Positions 16,919-25,824 of a stretch of 42,851 nt of DNA are shown piece after piece. This DNA is from Planctomycetota bacterium (GTDB taxonomy: Bacteria; Planctomycetota; Phycisphaerae; WQYP01), in NCBI GenBank assembly GCA_021790475.1, contig JAJYDU010000003.1, forward strand, positions 1 to 42,851. Reading direction: 5' to 3'. The notes under the pieces are model-generated. The model saw nothing but the letters and a program-made list of their open reading frames with translations, was not told the origin of the DNA and searched no databases. The translations under genes were made by a program, and so were the position numbers. Numbering within the stretch: the first letter of the stretch is position 1; each line of letters opens with the position of its first letter.

Positions 16919-17128
16919 CAGGAAATCCGTCTCCAGGAGTACTTTGCACCGCGGATACATTGTTAAGTGTACCTGTTCGACGGACTTTTTTCGTCCCGCC
17001 GCCTTGCCGTCGGCCGGAGGTCTTGACACGCGATACCGATTCTTGACGCTCCGGCTGCCGGATGTTAGGTTCAGATGATCCGCCGCAAGGAATCTAAAGA
17101 TTCACTTAACGGCGTTAAGGAGATTCCC

Positions 17129-18655
17129 ATGTGCTTCCGTACGGTCCGTTTGGGCAATCGCAACATTTCGCTTTTCACTCTCATCCTGGCGGGCGTGTTC
17201 GCCGCGGTGTTCGGTTTGGCAGGCCCGGTTATTGTGGCTGGTTCCGTCCAGGTTCCGGCTGCGACCACCGCGCCGGCGACAGAGCCGGCGTCAACACCAG
17301 CCTCCCGTTCCGTCAACATACTGATACCCTCGCCAAGCCCCTCGCTTCAGGCAACCACCAGGCCCGGTCGTAAGTACAGCGCCGTCTCCTCCAAGGCTTT
17401 GTCCAGGAAGCCATTTGTCGGCGCGGTGAACGCGACGGATGTCAATGTTCGTAGCGGACCGGGAATGGCCTATTACCCCATGGGACAATTGACGCGGGGC
17501 GATCTGGTCAGAGTAGTCGGGACGGTCAGAAGTTGGTATCGCATTGCCGCCCCGGTCGGAACGCGCTGTTATATAGCCGGTCAATACGTAAAACTCGCGC
17601 CTGCGGGTGCGAGCGGTCGCGTGACGGCGGACTTTGTCAATCTACGCGCCGCCAGCGCCATGGCGCCCGCCAGCCATTATGCGGTAGTAGGACTGGTGCG
17701 CCGGGGCACGCATGTTTCTATCACGGGCCAATCCGGAAAATTCCTCATCATTCGACCACCGCATGGAACCACGTTCTATATTGCCGCCCGATTTATCCGG
17801 CCTGCGGCGGCAGGTAGCGTTTACGTGACCGCCCGGATTAAGATGCCCGCCGGTTTTCATGGGCCAGGTCTTGCCACGCGGTTGGCTTCTTCCGCTGGCA
17901 CAGGCGGTGCGTCCGCCGTGACGACCCAACCAGCCGCCACCACGCAAGCGGTCGTACCACTGCCCTCCCGCGGCGTTTCCACATCATCCGGCGTACCTGC
18001 TCCGACCAGCCGGCCCGCGGTTATTCCCGTTATTCCCGGTCTGGTGGCGCCGGCGCCGCAGGTTTCCTACAATCAGCCCGCCTACACCGCATTCAGCCGC
18101 CTCAATCACAAAATTCAGCTGGAATTCCGCAAGCCGCTGCTGCAAGAGCGGCATCTGGCGTCGCTTTTGAAAGGCTACCAGAACTTGCTTAAACGTCCCC
18201 AATTGCCGCCATCAGTGCGGCGGGGCAGTATCGCGCGCATTAAATTGCTCAAAAAGGAACTCGCTATCCAAAAACTGGTTGAGTCGGCCGCGAAGACGCC
18301 ACCGATTAAGCAGGTGATCGCTCCCTATCAACAGCAATGGAAAAAATCGCAGGAAGAGATTGCCAAGGCATACGAAAATGCGCCCTACCTGGCCAAGGGT
18401 GTTCTCAAAACCAGTCAGGCCATCAAAGATTACGCACTGGTCGATCCGGCAACCGGCCGGGTGATCGCCTACCTTGTGCCGGCCGGGAAAATAGCGATTT
18501 CCAAGCTGCTCGGTTCTTATATCGGTGTTAAAGGCGAAGTGATCAGCAAAACCGGTATGACGGTCAAGGTGATTCAGGTTATCAGTGCCACGCTTTTGCC
18601 GCCACCCCATATCCGGCGTGCGCCCGGCGGCGGAGGTTCCCGGTCCGCACCCTGA
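17129..18655 (+). CDS. Secreted or anchored protein with two SH3b domains
   Basis: A 508-residue protein beginning MCFRTVRLGN, with a hydrophobic segment at about 14-37 (signal peptide or anchor) and a Thr/Pro/Ala-rich linker. Two bacterial SH3 domains follow: VNATDVNVRSGPGMAYYPMG...YIAGQYV and VTADFVNLRAASAMAPASHY...YIAARFI. Such domains bind cell-wall peptides or other envelope ligands. After a second low-complexity linker comes a helical, charged C-terminal third (FRKPLLQERHLASLLKGYQN) and a short segment GVKGEVISKTGMTVKVIQVI that again looks SH3-like. The start at 17129 has TAAGGAGA 5 bases upstream; an in-frame ATG at 17075 has no ribosome site. The gene is alone on the plus strand, convergent with the deoxyhypusine-synthase-like gene. 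Confidence 0.82.
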   Translation: MCFRTVRLGNRNISLFTLILAGVFAAVFGLAGPVIVAGSVQVPAATTAPATEPASTPASRSVNILIPSPSPSLQATTRPGRKYSAVSSKALSRKPFVGAVNATDVNVRSGPGMAYYPMGQLTRGDLVRVVGTVRSWYRIAAPVGTRCYIAGQYVKLAPAGASGRVTADFVNLRAASAMAPASHYAVVGLVRRGTHVSITGQSGKFLIIRPPHGTTFYIAARFIRPAAAGSVYVTARIKMPAGFHGPGLATRLASSAGTGGASAVTTQPAATTQAVVPLPSRGVSTSSGVPAPTSRPAVIPVIPGLVAPAPQVSYNQPAYTAFSRLNHKIQLEFRKPLLQERHLASLLKGYQNLLKRPQLPPSVRRGSIARIKLLKKELAIQKLVESAAKTPPIKQVIAPYQQQWKKSQEEIAKAYENAPYLAKGVLKTSQAIKDYALVDPATGRVIAYLVPAGKIAISKLLGSYIGVKGEVISKTGMTVKVIQVISATLLPPPHIRRAPGGGGSRSAP

Positions 18656-18740
18656 GCCTGAGCCGCGCATCTTAATTTCTTGCTGCTTGCCGCAGACCCG
18701 GTGCGATGGGATTACCTGTTTACCTGCACCATATTCTCCT

Positions 18741-18765
18741 GGCGCGCGGCGATTGCCCGCGTGCC
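18741..18765. terminator. Hairpin between convergent genes, possible bidirectional terminator
   Basis: Bases 18741-18749 (GGCGCGCGG) pair with 18757-18765 (CCGCGTGCC) over 9 positions with one G-T wobble, loop of 7. A smaller GCCGG/CCGGC hairpin follows at 18763-18777. No T-run is present, so factor-independent termination is uncertain, but the place between two convergent stops fits. Confidence 0.4.
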
Positions 18766-18768
18766 GGT

Positions 18769-19851
18769 TCAGCCGGCAATGCGAGTCCCCTCCATCTCCG
18801 GGCGAATAGCGGCGCGATGAACGGCGGCGAGTCGGTCCGCGAATTTTTTTTCCTTGCGATTGATGAATCCCTTCCGATGATACGCATATCCCGCGATCAG
18901 CGGGAAAGCCAGTGTGGCTTCTGCGTAGACCATCTGCTCGAAAATTGTGTCCACCTTTCCCCAGCTGCTCGCCTCGCGCAGGGTGGAACTGGAAAGCGCG
19001 CCATCGCGCACGTCGGCGACAGTGATCTGAATGGCGTATTTGTGCATGGGAGCGTCCGCTCCGAGAATTTCCGCCGCCACAACAATGTCCTGGGCGAAAT
19101 TTTTCGGAACGCCGCCGCCAATCATCACAATCCCCGTTTCCCGGTTCATTACCTTGATCTGCGTGATTTCGCGGAAATCCTTGGCGGAATCGATGCTGAC
19201 GTGGCCGGCGGGGCGGTTGATCTGGTGGACCACCAGACCGAAGCCCGCCGAGCAATCGGAAAATGCCGGGCAGAAAATCGGAACGCCTTTTTCATGGGCG
19301 GCCAGCACGATGCTGTCGCGATTCTTGGCGTTATCCACCAGGTAACGCCCCATCTCCTGAATAAATTCCCGGCTGGAACAGGGACCGGCGGGCATGGAAT
19401 CCGCGATGAACCGTATGGTGTCGTCGCAGATGCGCAGCTCGTCTTCGTCAATGTACGTGTCGTAAATACGGTCAATATGCAGGTCGCGCAGAACGGCGTC
19501 GTCGGCATAAGACGACCCGATATAATGTCGAAAACCCAATGCTTCAAAAAAATCCTGATCCACGATGTTGGCCCCGGTGGAAACAATCACGTCCACCATG
19601 TTGTTTCGCACCAGATCGACGATCACCTTCTTAAGTCCGGCGGAAATCAGCGATCCGGCCAGCGTCAAGATCACCGCGCACGGAGTATCCCGCAACATGC
19701 GGTCGTAAATATCCGCCGCCCGGTACAGATCACGCGAAGTAAACGCCATCGACTTCATCGCTTCCACCAGGGGAACAATGCCCGGCTGGGTGACGATATC
19801 GATGTGCTCTATGGTCTGCCGCAGCAGGTCTTTACGGTTGATTGAAGCCAT
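18769..19851 (-). CDS. Deoxyhypusine synthase-family protein
   Basis: A 360-residue protein of the DHS family, which moves an aminobutyl group from spermidine using NAD. The lysine that forms the enzyme-imine intermediate in eukaryotic DHS is kept: Lys299 in SSWGKV, followed by YAEATLAFPLIAG, the family's signature end. NAD-binding features include TLAGSLISAGL (63-73), STGANIVDQDFFEALG (91-106) and MIGGGVPKNF (243-252). Bacteria generally lack eIF5A, the eukaryotic target, so bacterial homologues are thought to make homospermidine or related polyamines, or to modify another substrate; I cannot tell which. The start MASINRKD has AAAAGGAACC upstream. It lies 81 bases below yraN and may belong to the carA-fba-yraN transcript. 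Confidence 0.85.
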   Translation of the reverse strand: MASINRKDLLRQTIEHIDIVTQPGIVPLVEAMKSMAFTSRDLYRAADIYDRMLRDTPCAVILTLAGSLISAGLKKVIVDLVRNNMVDVIVSTGANIVDQDFFEALGFRHYIGSSYADDAVLRDLHIDRIYDTYIDEDELRICDDTIRFIADSMPAGPCSSREFIQEMGRYLVDNAKNRDSIVLAAHEKGVPIFCPAFSDCSAGFGLVVHQINRPAGHVSIDSAKDFREITQIKVMNRETGIVMIGGGVPKNFAQDIVVAAEILGADAPMHKYAIQITVADVRDGALSSSTLREASSWGKVDTIFEQMVYAEATLAFPLIAGYAYHRKGFINRKEKKFADRLAAVHRAAIRPEMEGTRIAG

Positions 19852-19932
19852 GTTCGGTTCCTTTTCAGTTCGCCAATCTTTCGGATGGGCGATTCTCCAA
19901 TAAAATCATCCGCCCGGGCGGGCGGCGCGGCA

Positions 19933-20325
19933 TCAGGCTGAAAAAGCGTTGCGGTGATAGCGCACCACCGGCTTGCCGCCGGGCGGCCAGATCACCGCCG
20001 CCACGTCAAACCGCGGATTCCAATGCTCCAGCCGGCGACTGACGATGAACCAGCGGGCGGAGCGTACCAGGAATTTTCTTTTTTGCGCGCCCAAAGTCAT
20101 TTCCGGCGGGCCGGCGCTTTCATCGCGGCGCGTACGCACCTCAATGAACACCATATCCGAACCGTCCAGCGCGACCAGATCCAGCTCGCCTCCCGGACAG
20201 CGTACATTTCGTGCGAGCAGTTTCATGCCCAGTTCGCGCTGGACATGTCCCGCCACCACGCGCTCGCCCCGAACGCCCAGCGGTTGGAAACGATGGAACT
20301 TTTCCAGCCATCGCTTGTACGGCAT
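19933..20325 (-). CDS. yraN: YraN family (UPF0102) nuclease-fold protein
   Basis: A 130-residue protein of the UPF0102/YraN family, which has an Endonuclease-Holliday-junction-resolvase fold. The family core is visible: LGVRGERVVAGHVQR at 16-30, GGELDLVALDG at 46-56 and VFIEVRTRRD at 59-68, with Glu47, Asp49 and the Glu62-x-Arg64 pair in place of the more common Glu-x-Lys. The cellular role is not established. Length is normal for the family. It follows the aldolase gene by 29 bases. Confidence 0.88.
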   Translation of the reverse strand: MPYKRWLEKFHRFQPLGVRGERVVAGHVQRELGMKLLARNVRCPGGELDLVALDGSDMVFIEVRTRRDESAGPPEMTLGAQKRKFLVRSARWFIVSRRLEHWNPRFDVAAVIWPPGGKPVVRYHRNAFSA

Positions 20326-20354
20326 CCCACGCCTCCGCTACGCCGTTTGGCGTA

Positions 20355-21380
20355 TCAGCCCGCCTTCTTGCGGGAATAATAGCCCGGTAACGGACGCCCC
20401 AGTTTTTCCCAGTGGGCGTTGACCGCATCCGCTTTGCCCGCGCTGTTGAGCATGTGCAGCTTTCGCCGCACCATGCCGAGAATCGCCTCGCGGGCGGGAC
20501 CAAGGTAATTTCGCGGATCAAACTCGGCCGGCTTGGTGGCGAACACCTCGCGGATTTTGGCGGTCATTGCCAGCCGCAAGTCGGTGTCAATGTTCACTTT
20601 GCACACGCCATATTTGCGCGCCGCCATGGCGATCTGATCTTCGGGAACTCCCCTGGCGTTGGGCATATTGCCGCCATATTTATTCACCAGGTCGATGAAT
20701 TCCTGCGGCACGCTGCTGCTGCCGTGCATCACCAGCGGCAGACCGGGACAGGTCTTCATGATCTGCTCGATGCGGTTGAACGCCAATTTGGCCTCATGTT
20801 TGAATTTGTACGCGCCGTGGCTGGTACCGATGGCCACCGCCAGGGAATCAATACCGGTTTGTTGCCAGTAGTCCGCCGCCTGTTTCGGATCGGTCAGGAA
20901 TTTCTCCACGTTTTTTTCATACTCGGCGGCATCCATGCCGACGACGTCTTCCTCAATGCCGCCCAGCATCCCCAATTCCGCCTCCACCACCACGCCGGCC
21001 GCGTGCGCTATCCGCACCACCTCTTTCGTGAGTCGCACGTTGGCGTCGTAAGGATGGTGGCTGCCGTCGATCATCACGCTGGTATAACCATCGTTGATGC
21101 AGGTTTTGATCAGATCCACCGTATCGCCGTGATCGCAGTGGATCGATATCGGCAGCTGGGGGTATTCCTCCACCGCCGCATCGATGATGTGCCGGAGATA
21201 GCGGATATTGGCGTATTTTCGGGCGCCCTTGGAAATCTGCAGGATGCACGGGCTTTTTTCCTTGGCGCAGGCTTCCACAATGGCCTGGGCCAGTTCCATG
21301 TTGTTCACATTGAATGCGCCGATGGCGAAGCCGCCGTCATAGGCCAGGTCGAACATTGGTTTGGTGGTCATCAAAGGCAT
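20355..21380 (-). CDS. fba: Class II fructose-bisphosphate aldolase
   Basis: A 341-residue cytoplasmic glycolytic/gluconeogenic enzyme that splits fructose 1,6-bisphosphate into DHAP and glyceraldehyde 3-phosphate with zinc. Zinc ligands and active-site residues are in HCDHGD (81-86), the catalytic Asp in this motif, GTSHGAYKF at 185-193 and MHGSSSVP at 218-225. Length and the GVVVEAELGMLGGIEEDVV segment fit the longer (IIB-like) group. The start at 21380 has GGAAGGG about 6 bases upstream; an in-frame ATG at 21440 would add 20 unrelated residues. It is about 100 bases downstream of carA in the same direction. Confidence 0.96.
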   Translation of the reverse strand: MPLMTTKPMFDLAYDGGFAIGAFNVNNMELAQAIVEACAKEKSPCILQISKGARKYANIRYLRHIIDAAVEEYPQLPISIHCDHGDTVDLIKTCINDGYTSVMIDGSHHPYDANVRLTKEVVRIAHAAGVVVEAELGMLGGIEEDVVGMDAAEYEKNVEKFLTDPKQAADYWQQTGIDSLAVAIGTSHGAYKFKHEAKLAFNRIEQIMKTCPGLPLVMHGSSSVPQEFIDLVNKYGGNMPNARGVPEDQIAMAARKYGVCKVNIDTDLRLAMTAKIREVFATKPAEFDPRNYLGPAREAILGMVRRKLHMLNSAGKADAVNAHWEKLGRPLPGYYSRKKAG

Positions 21381-21479
21381 ATACAACCCTTCCGTAAAAC
21401 AAAACAGCCGTGCCGGAACCCCGGCGTTTACCTGGCGCATTCTAGGACAAAGCCCGGAGCCTTGCCAATGATCCGGGCG

Positions 21480-22703
21480 CTACTTCGCTGTGACGTGATT
21501 GCGGCGATTCTGTGCTTCGTTCATTTCGCCGGCGGTGGGGCTTGTGCCGGTGTGCATCATCCGCACGAAGCAATCAAATAAGTAGGTGGCGTCGTGCGGT
21601 CCCGGGCTGGCTTCCGGATGATATTGCACCGCGAAAACCGGCTCGTCCCGCAGACGAAATCCTTCCAGGGTGTGGTCGTTGAGATTGATATGGGTCGGTT
21701 CGCCGCCCTGCTTGCGCAACGACTCAACATCGACGGCAAAACCGTGGTTCTGCGAGGTGATTTCGACTTTACCGGTGGAGATGTTCCGCACCGGCTGGTT
21801 ACCGCCGCGATGGCCGAATTTTAGCTTGAATGTCGACGCGCCCAGCGCCAGGCCGAGCAGTTGATGGCCCAGGCAAATGCCGAAGATGGGCTTTTGTCCA
21901 ATGAGTTCCTTGAGGGTCCGCTGCGTGTGGATGATCGGTTCGGGATCGCCCGGTCCATTGCTGACAAATACGCCGTCGGGCTTGTAATCGAGAATCTCCC
22001 GGGCCGTGGCGGCGGCGGGTACTACGCGCACGCGACAACCGCTTTGCACCAGGTTCCGCAGGATGTTGCGTTTGGCGCCGCAGTCGATGGCGACTACGTG
22101 CGGCGCCTTTTTCTCCGAAACGTCGGATCCATCCGCCTGTTGCGCCCAGCAACCCTTGTCCTGGTCCCACTGGTACGGCTGGGCGGGCGTAACCAGCTTG
22201 ACCAGGTCCAGACCGACCAGGCCTCTCCAGGTCCGGGCGCGGCGGACCAGTTCGGCGTCGTCATGGACAAGCTTCTGGTCCGTGCAGATGACGCCTTTGA
22301 GCGCTCCCTGCGTACGGAGCTTGCGCACCAGAGCGCGGGTGTCAATGCCCGCCAGCCCTGGAATATGATGGCGCCGCAGGTATTCGTGGAGCGATTCGAC
22401 GGCGCGGAAATTGCTCGCAATCGGCGAAAGTTCCTTGATAATGAAACCCTCCACCTGCGGGTGTGCGGATTCCTCATCGACCGAATCGGCGATGCCGTAG
22501 TTGCCGATCTGCGGGTAGGTCATCGTGACGATCTGGCCGCGATAGGACGGATCGGTAAGGATTTCCTGGTAACCGCAAAGCGACGTGTTGAACACCACTT
22601 CGCCGACACTCAGTTCGCCGGCGCCGAAAGCGAAGCCGGTGAACAGAGTTCCATCTTCCAGCGCCAACTTGGCCGGCGTCATTGGTTCCTGCGGCATGGG
22701 CAT
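21480..22703 (-). CDS. carA: Carbamoyl-phosphate synthase small (glutaminase) subunit
   Basis: Supplies ammonia from glutamine to the large subunit for carbamoyl phosphate, feeding arginine and pyrimidine synthesis. The N-terminal CPSase domain starts LALEDGTLFTGFAFG and has SYRGQIVTMTYPQIGNYG. The class I glutamine amidotransferase domain has Cys277 in GICLGHQ and His362-x-Glu364 in YHPEASPGPHD. At 407 residues it is slightly longer than E. coli CarA because of a Gln/Asp insert at 178-200. Three close ATGs exist (22703, 22697, 22682). The last, MTPAKLALEDGT with AGGA upstream, aligns best with other CarA N-termini. The large-subunit gene is not in the window. Confidence 0.95.
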   Translation of the reverse strand: MPMPQEPMTPAKLALEDGTLFTGFAFGAGELSVGEVVFNTSLCGYQEILTDPSYRGQIVTMTYPQIGNYGIADSVDEESAHPQVEGFIIKELSPIASNFRAVESLHEYLRRHHIPGLAGIDTRALVRKLRTQGALKGVICTDQKLVHDDAELVRRARTWRGLVGLDLVKLVTPAQPYQWDQDKGCWAQQADGSDVSEKKAPHVVAIDCGAKRNILRNLVQSGCRVRVVPAAATAREILDYKPDGVFVSNGPGDPEPIIHTQRTLKELIGQKPIFGICLGHQLLGLALGASTFKLKFGHRGGNQPVRNISTGKVEITSQNHGFAVDVESLRKQGGEPTHINLNDHTLEGFRLRDEPVFAVQYHPEASPGPHDATYLFDCFVRMMHTGTSPTAGEMNEAQNRRNHVTAK

Positions 22704-23203
22704 TCCCGGAAAACAAGCTGATGTTCACAATAACCGGTGTGATTATAGCCGCCGCACGGCACAAGACAATGAACCATGCGGGAGAAAATGTCCATCCAGG
22801 CGTAACTTGCCGCGTGCAACCTGAATAATACCGTCGGACGTCGAAACCAGATGGATGGGGTGTGGCCGTTTTTATTTGGCAACAAGGCAAAAACCGGCTT
22901 AATTAATACAGTGTTCACCTCTATGAAGAGAAGTCCTTTTTTTGGCTAACGAGGCGGCTGGGGCCAGCTTTGCCAATAAATATGGCCACACCCGATGGAT
23001 GCCGATCACCTGAAAACTGCTTCCACCACCGGTCCCGGCAGGTAGACTTTGACACGAAAGCACAACAGGCGGGGGAGTTCGCATATTTACGCGGATTTAG
23101 ATAGGTTATTGTGAAAGTCGAAAGGCGTTACGCTCGCCGTGTGCTTTCGCCCGCGGCGCGGTCGCGTGGTAGCTCATGGTGTTTGCCGATAGAATGGCCG
23201 GAC
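22704..23203. other. 500-base divergent intergenic region with a large inverted repeat
   Basis: Separates carA from thrC. It holds an imperfect inverted repeat (22851-22882 and 22969-23000) described separately. Next to the thrC start, GAAAGTCGAAAGGCG followed by a small GC stem recalls the short repeat family near the PEP-CTERM gene. A TTGACA at 23049-23054 has no matching -10 at 17 bases. No gene or riboswitch was recognised. Confidence 0.5.
22851..23000. repeat. Imperfect 31-base inverted repeat around an 86-base core (MITE-like)
   Basis: The left arm 22851-22882 and the reverse complement of 22969-23000 share GGGTGTGGCC and then TTATT(T)GGCAA, with about five mismatches and one indel. 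The inner 86 bases have no coding potential. This could be a miniature transposable element or a long regulatory hairpin. No clear target-site duplication is visible. Confidence 0.5.
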
Positions 23204-24658
23204 ATGAAGACCATCGGTTTCCAGAAGTGCATCAATCCCGCCTGCGGCGCCACCTTCGATGTCAGCCAGACGCTTACCGCGTGCCGGCAATGCGGAGAAC
23301 TGCTGGATATCCGCTACGATTGGGACCGGGCGCGGTTACCTGCGTCGTTGCGGATGTTCCAGGAGCGCTGGCAAAATCGGCGGTTTCCACTGGATTATTC
23401 AGGCGTGTGGCGGTTTCGCGAGTTGCTGCCCTTCGCCGTCGACGCCATGGTCTGCACAATCGGCGAAGGGCAGACGTTTTTACAGAACGCTCTCTGCCTG
23501 GGACGCCAGATCGGCGTATGGCCGGGACAATTATGGCTCCAATACGAGGGAATGAATCCTTCGGGCAGTTTCAAGGACAACGGCATGACCGCGGCGTTCA
23601 CGCACGCGCGGCTGGTCGGCGCGCGGCGGGTGTCCTGTGCCAGCACGGGAAATACATCGGCTTCGCTGGCGCTTTACGCGGCCATGAACGGCTTCCAGGG
23701 AATTGTGTTTATCGGATCGGGAAAAATAGCCTTCGGCAAGCTTTCCCAGGCGCTGGACTACGGCGCCCGTACGCTGCAGATCGAAGGCGATTTCGATACC
23801 TGCCTGGCGCGGGTGCGGCAGGTGAGCGGGCAAATCGGGTTATACCTGATGAACAGCGTCAACCCGTTTCGGCTCGAGGGCCAGAAGACGATCATGTACC
23901 GCGTTCTGGAATCGCTTAATTGGGAGCCGCCGGATTGGATTATTGTTCCGGGAGGAAATCTGGGAAATTGTTCCGCGTTCGGCAAAGCGTTCGCCGAGTT
24001 GTTGGAACTGGGATTGATCAAGCGAATTCCGCGTTTAGCGGTGATTAACGCGCAGGGGGCCGACACGCTCTATCAGCTTGTACGTCAGGGTGTGGCCTGG
24101 AACGACGGAAAGGTGGACGACGCGGCGATCCAGGCGTTTTATGCGCGGCAGGATAAGGAAAACATTCATCCGCATACGGTGGCTTCGGCGATTGAAATCG
24201 GAAGACCGGTAAACTTAAAAAAAGCCCTGCGTACGCTGGCCTGGACCCATGGCGTGGTCATCGCGGTTTCCGATCAGGAAATACTCGAAGCCAAGGCGCT
24301 GATCGGCCGGCACGGTTTCGGCTGCGAACCTGCCAGCGCGGCGACGGTGGCGGGATTGCGGCATCTGCTGGAAAAGCAGGTCATTTCGCGGCACGAGCGG
24401 GTGGCGTGTATATTGACCGGCCACGGGTTAAAGGATCCGGATGCGACGGTGTATTACCACACGGGTATCCAAACCAAGCAGGCCAAAACTCCTCCGCCGG
24501 AACCAACCTGGGGGCGGAAAGCCAACCAGCCGGTAAAGGTATCGGATGACTTGCCGGAGATCGTGGCGGCGCTGGGACTCGAAGGCGATACGCTGGAAAA
24601 GAGCCGCCAGACCGGTTACGTGGAAACCAACCTTGATCTGCCGTTTGTGGAGTATTGA
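23204..24658 (+). CDS. thrC: Threonine synthase
   Basis: A 484-residue PLP enzyme that makes threonine from O-phosphohomoserine. The PLP lysine is Lys124 in NPSGSFKDNGM; phosphate-site features follow in CASTGNTSASLALYAA and the glycine-rich IVPGGNLGNCSAFGK. An N-terminal zinc-ribbon-like set, Cys9-x4-Cys14 and Cys27-x2-Cys30, precedes the catalytic domain as in the longer threonine synthases. The start at 23204 (MKTIGFQKC) is chosen because it begins at this ribbon. A frame from 23111 would add 31 Arg-rich residues, and neither has a strong ribosome site. It is followed two bases later by lpxD. Confidence 0.93.
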   Translation: MKTIGFQKCINPACGATFDVSQTLTACRQCGELLDIRYDWDRARLPASLRMFQERWQNRRFPLDYSGVWRFRELLPFAVDAMVCTIGEGQTFLQNALCLGRQIGVWPGQLWLQYEGMNPSGSFKDNGMTAAFTHARLVGARRVSCASTGNTSASLALYAAMNGFQGIVFIGSGKIAFGKLSQALDYGARTLQIEGDFDTCLARVRQVSGQIGLYLMNSVNPFRLEGQKTIMYRVLESLNWEPPDWIIVPGGNLGNCSAFGKAFAELLELGLIKRIPRLAVINAQGADTLYQLVRQGVAWNDGKVDDAAIQAFYARQDKENIHPHTVASAIEIGRPVNLKKALRTLAWTHGVVIAVSDQEILEAKALIGRHGFGCEPASAATVAGLRHLLEKQVISRHERVACILTGHGLKDPDATVYYHTGIQTKQAKTPPPEPTWGRKANQPVKVSDDLPEIVAALGLEGDTLEKSRQTGYVETNLDLPFVEY

Positions 24659-24660
24659 TA

Positions 24661-25824
24661 ATGTCCCGGCCGCGGCATAATGAAAGTACAGTCGCCCAGC
24701 TGGCGGCGCATGTCGGCGGGCGGGTAATCGGCGACGGCAATCGAAGGATTGTACGATGCAATGGCCTGGTTTCGGCGGGACCGGAGGATATCAGTTTTCT
24801 TGCCAACGCCAAATATGCCAGGCATCTGGCCACGACCGGCGCCGGCTGCGTGGTGCTGGGAAAAGATACTGATCCGGCCCAGATTGAACGCGGGAATCGG
24901 CCGCCTCTGACGGTCATTCAGACTGACGATCCCTATTATGGGTTCCGGCAGATCGTGGTGTTGCTGCATGGATTCCGGCCGCACCCGGCGGTGGGCGTTT
25001 CGCCCCTGGCGGCGATCGCCCCGTCGGCGAAACTTGGCGCGGATGTGCAGGTTCATCCATTCGTAAGCATCGGTAAAGATGTTCTGATCGGCGCCCGCTG
25101 CATACTTTATCCGCACGTAACGGTTATGGACGGATGCCGGATCGGCGATGATTGCATTCTGTATCCTGCGGTAACGGTATACGACCAGTGCGTGCTGGGC
25201 GCGCGGGTTGTCTTGCATGCCGGAACCGTGGTGGGGGGCGACGGTTACGGTTTTGCTACGCATCAGGGAGTGCATCACAAGATTCCTCAGATCGGCAATG
25301 TGGTGGTGGAGGATGACGTGGAAATCGGCGCCAACACGGTGCTCGAGCGGGCGGCGATGGAAAGCACCATCATTGGCCGGGGAACCAAGTTGGGCAACTC
25401 GGTGGTGATCGGGCACAACTGCCGGATCGGCGAGCATAATCTGCTGGTAAGCCAGGTGGGAATCGCCGGCAGCACCACCACCGGTCGCCACGTGGTGATG
25501 GCGGGCCAGGCGGGCGTGGCGGGACATTTGAATATCGGCGAGATGGTTCGAGTGGCGGCGCAATCGGGCGTTATAGCGGACGTGCCGGCGGGGCGGGACA
25601 TCGGCGGCAGCCCCTCCCTGGAGATGAGGCAGGCGCGCAAGGTTTATCTGCAGTTCGTGCAGTTGCCGGAATTGGCCAGGCGGGTTCAACAACTCGAAAA
25701 CGCCCTGAAAAAGCTCCAGGCCCAAGGAGAAGACGGTCCCGCCGGTGCGGACGGCAATCCCGCCGCGGGGCACGGGACAGGTCCTGGAAAATCGGGACAA
25801 ATTCCTGGCGGCGCCGGAACTTAG
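24661..25824 (+). CDS. lpxD: UDP-3-O-acylglucosamine N-acyltransferase LpxD
   Basis: Third step of lipid A synthesis: transfer of a 3-hydroxyacyl chain from ACP to the amino group of UDP-3-O-acylglucosamine. The N-terminal uridine-binding domain spans about 1-105 (AAHVGGRVIGDGNRRI, then SAGPEDISFLANAKY). A left-handed beta-helix of hexapeptide repeats spans 110-315 (IGKDVLIGARCILYPHVTVM, IGDDCILYPAVTVY). The catalytic His is probably in VVIGHNCRIG. A C-terminal helix (LPELARRVQQLENALKKLQ) is followed by an unusual Gly/Pro/Ala tail of about 35 residues. The ATG follows the thrC stop with TGATAATG, so the genes are coupled. A complete LpxD implies a lipid A-type outer membrane. Confidence 0.93.
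   Translation: MSRPRHNESTVAQLAAHVGGRVIGDGNRRIVRCNGLVSAGPEDISFLANAKYARHLATTGAGCVVLGKDTDPAQIERGNRPPLTVIQTDDPYYGFRQIVVLLHGFRPHPAVGVSPLAAIAPSAKLGADVQVHPFVSIGKDVLIGARCILYPHVTVMDGCRIGDDCILYPAVTVYDQCVLGARVVLHAGTVVGGDGYGFATHQGVHHKIPQIGNVVVEDDVEIGANTVLERAAMESTIIGRGTKLGNSVVIGHNCRIGEHNLLVSQVGIAGSTTTGRHVVMAGQAGVAGHLNIGEMVRVAAQSGVIADVPAGRDIGGSPSLEMRQARKVYLQFVQLPELARRVQQLENALKKLQAQGEDGPAGADGNPAAGHGTGPGKSGQIPGGAGT

Noticed and set aside
17043-17071. Possible promoter TTGACG-17-TAGGTT before the SH3b gene
   Set aside because: The -10 matches only three of six consensus bases; too weak to list.
20412-21581. 389-codon plus-strand frame opposite the aldolase gene
   Set aside because: Antisense shadow of an unmistakable class II aldolase.
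24616-25800. 394-codon minus-strand frame opposite lpxD
   Set aside because: Long only because of GC-rich codon bias; His/Arg/Gln-rich mirror of a clear LpxD.
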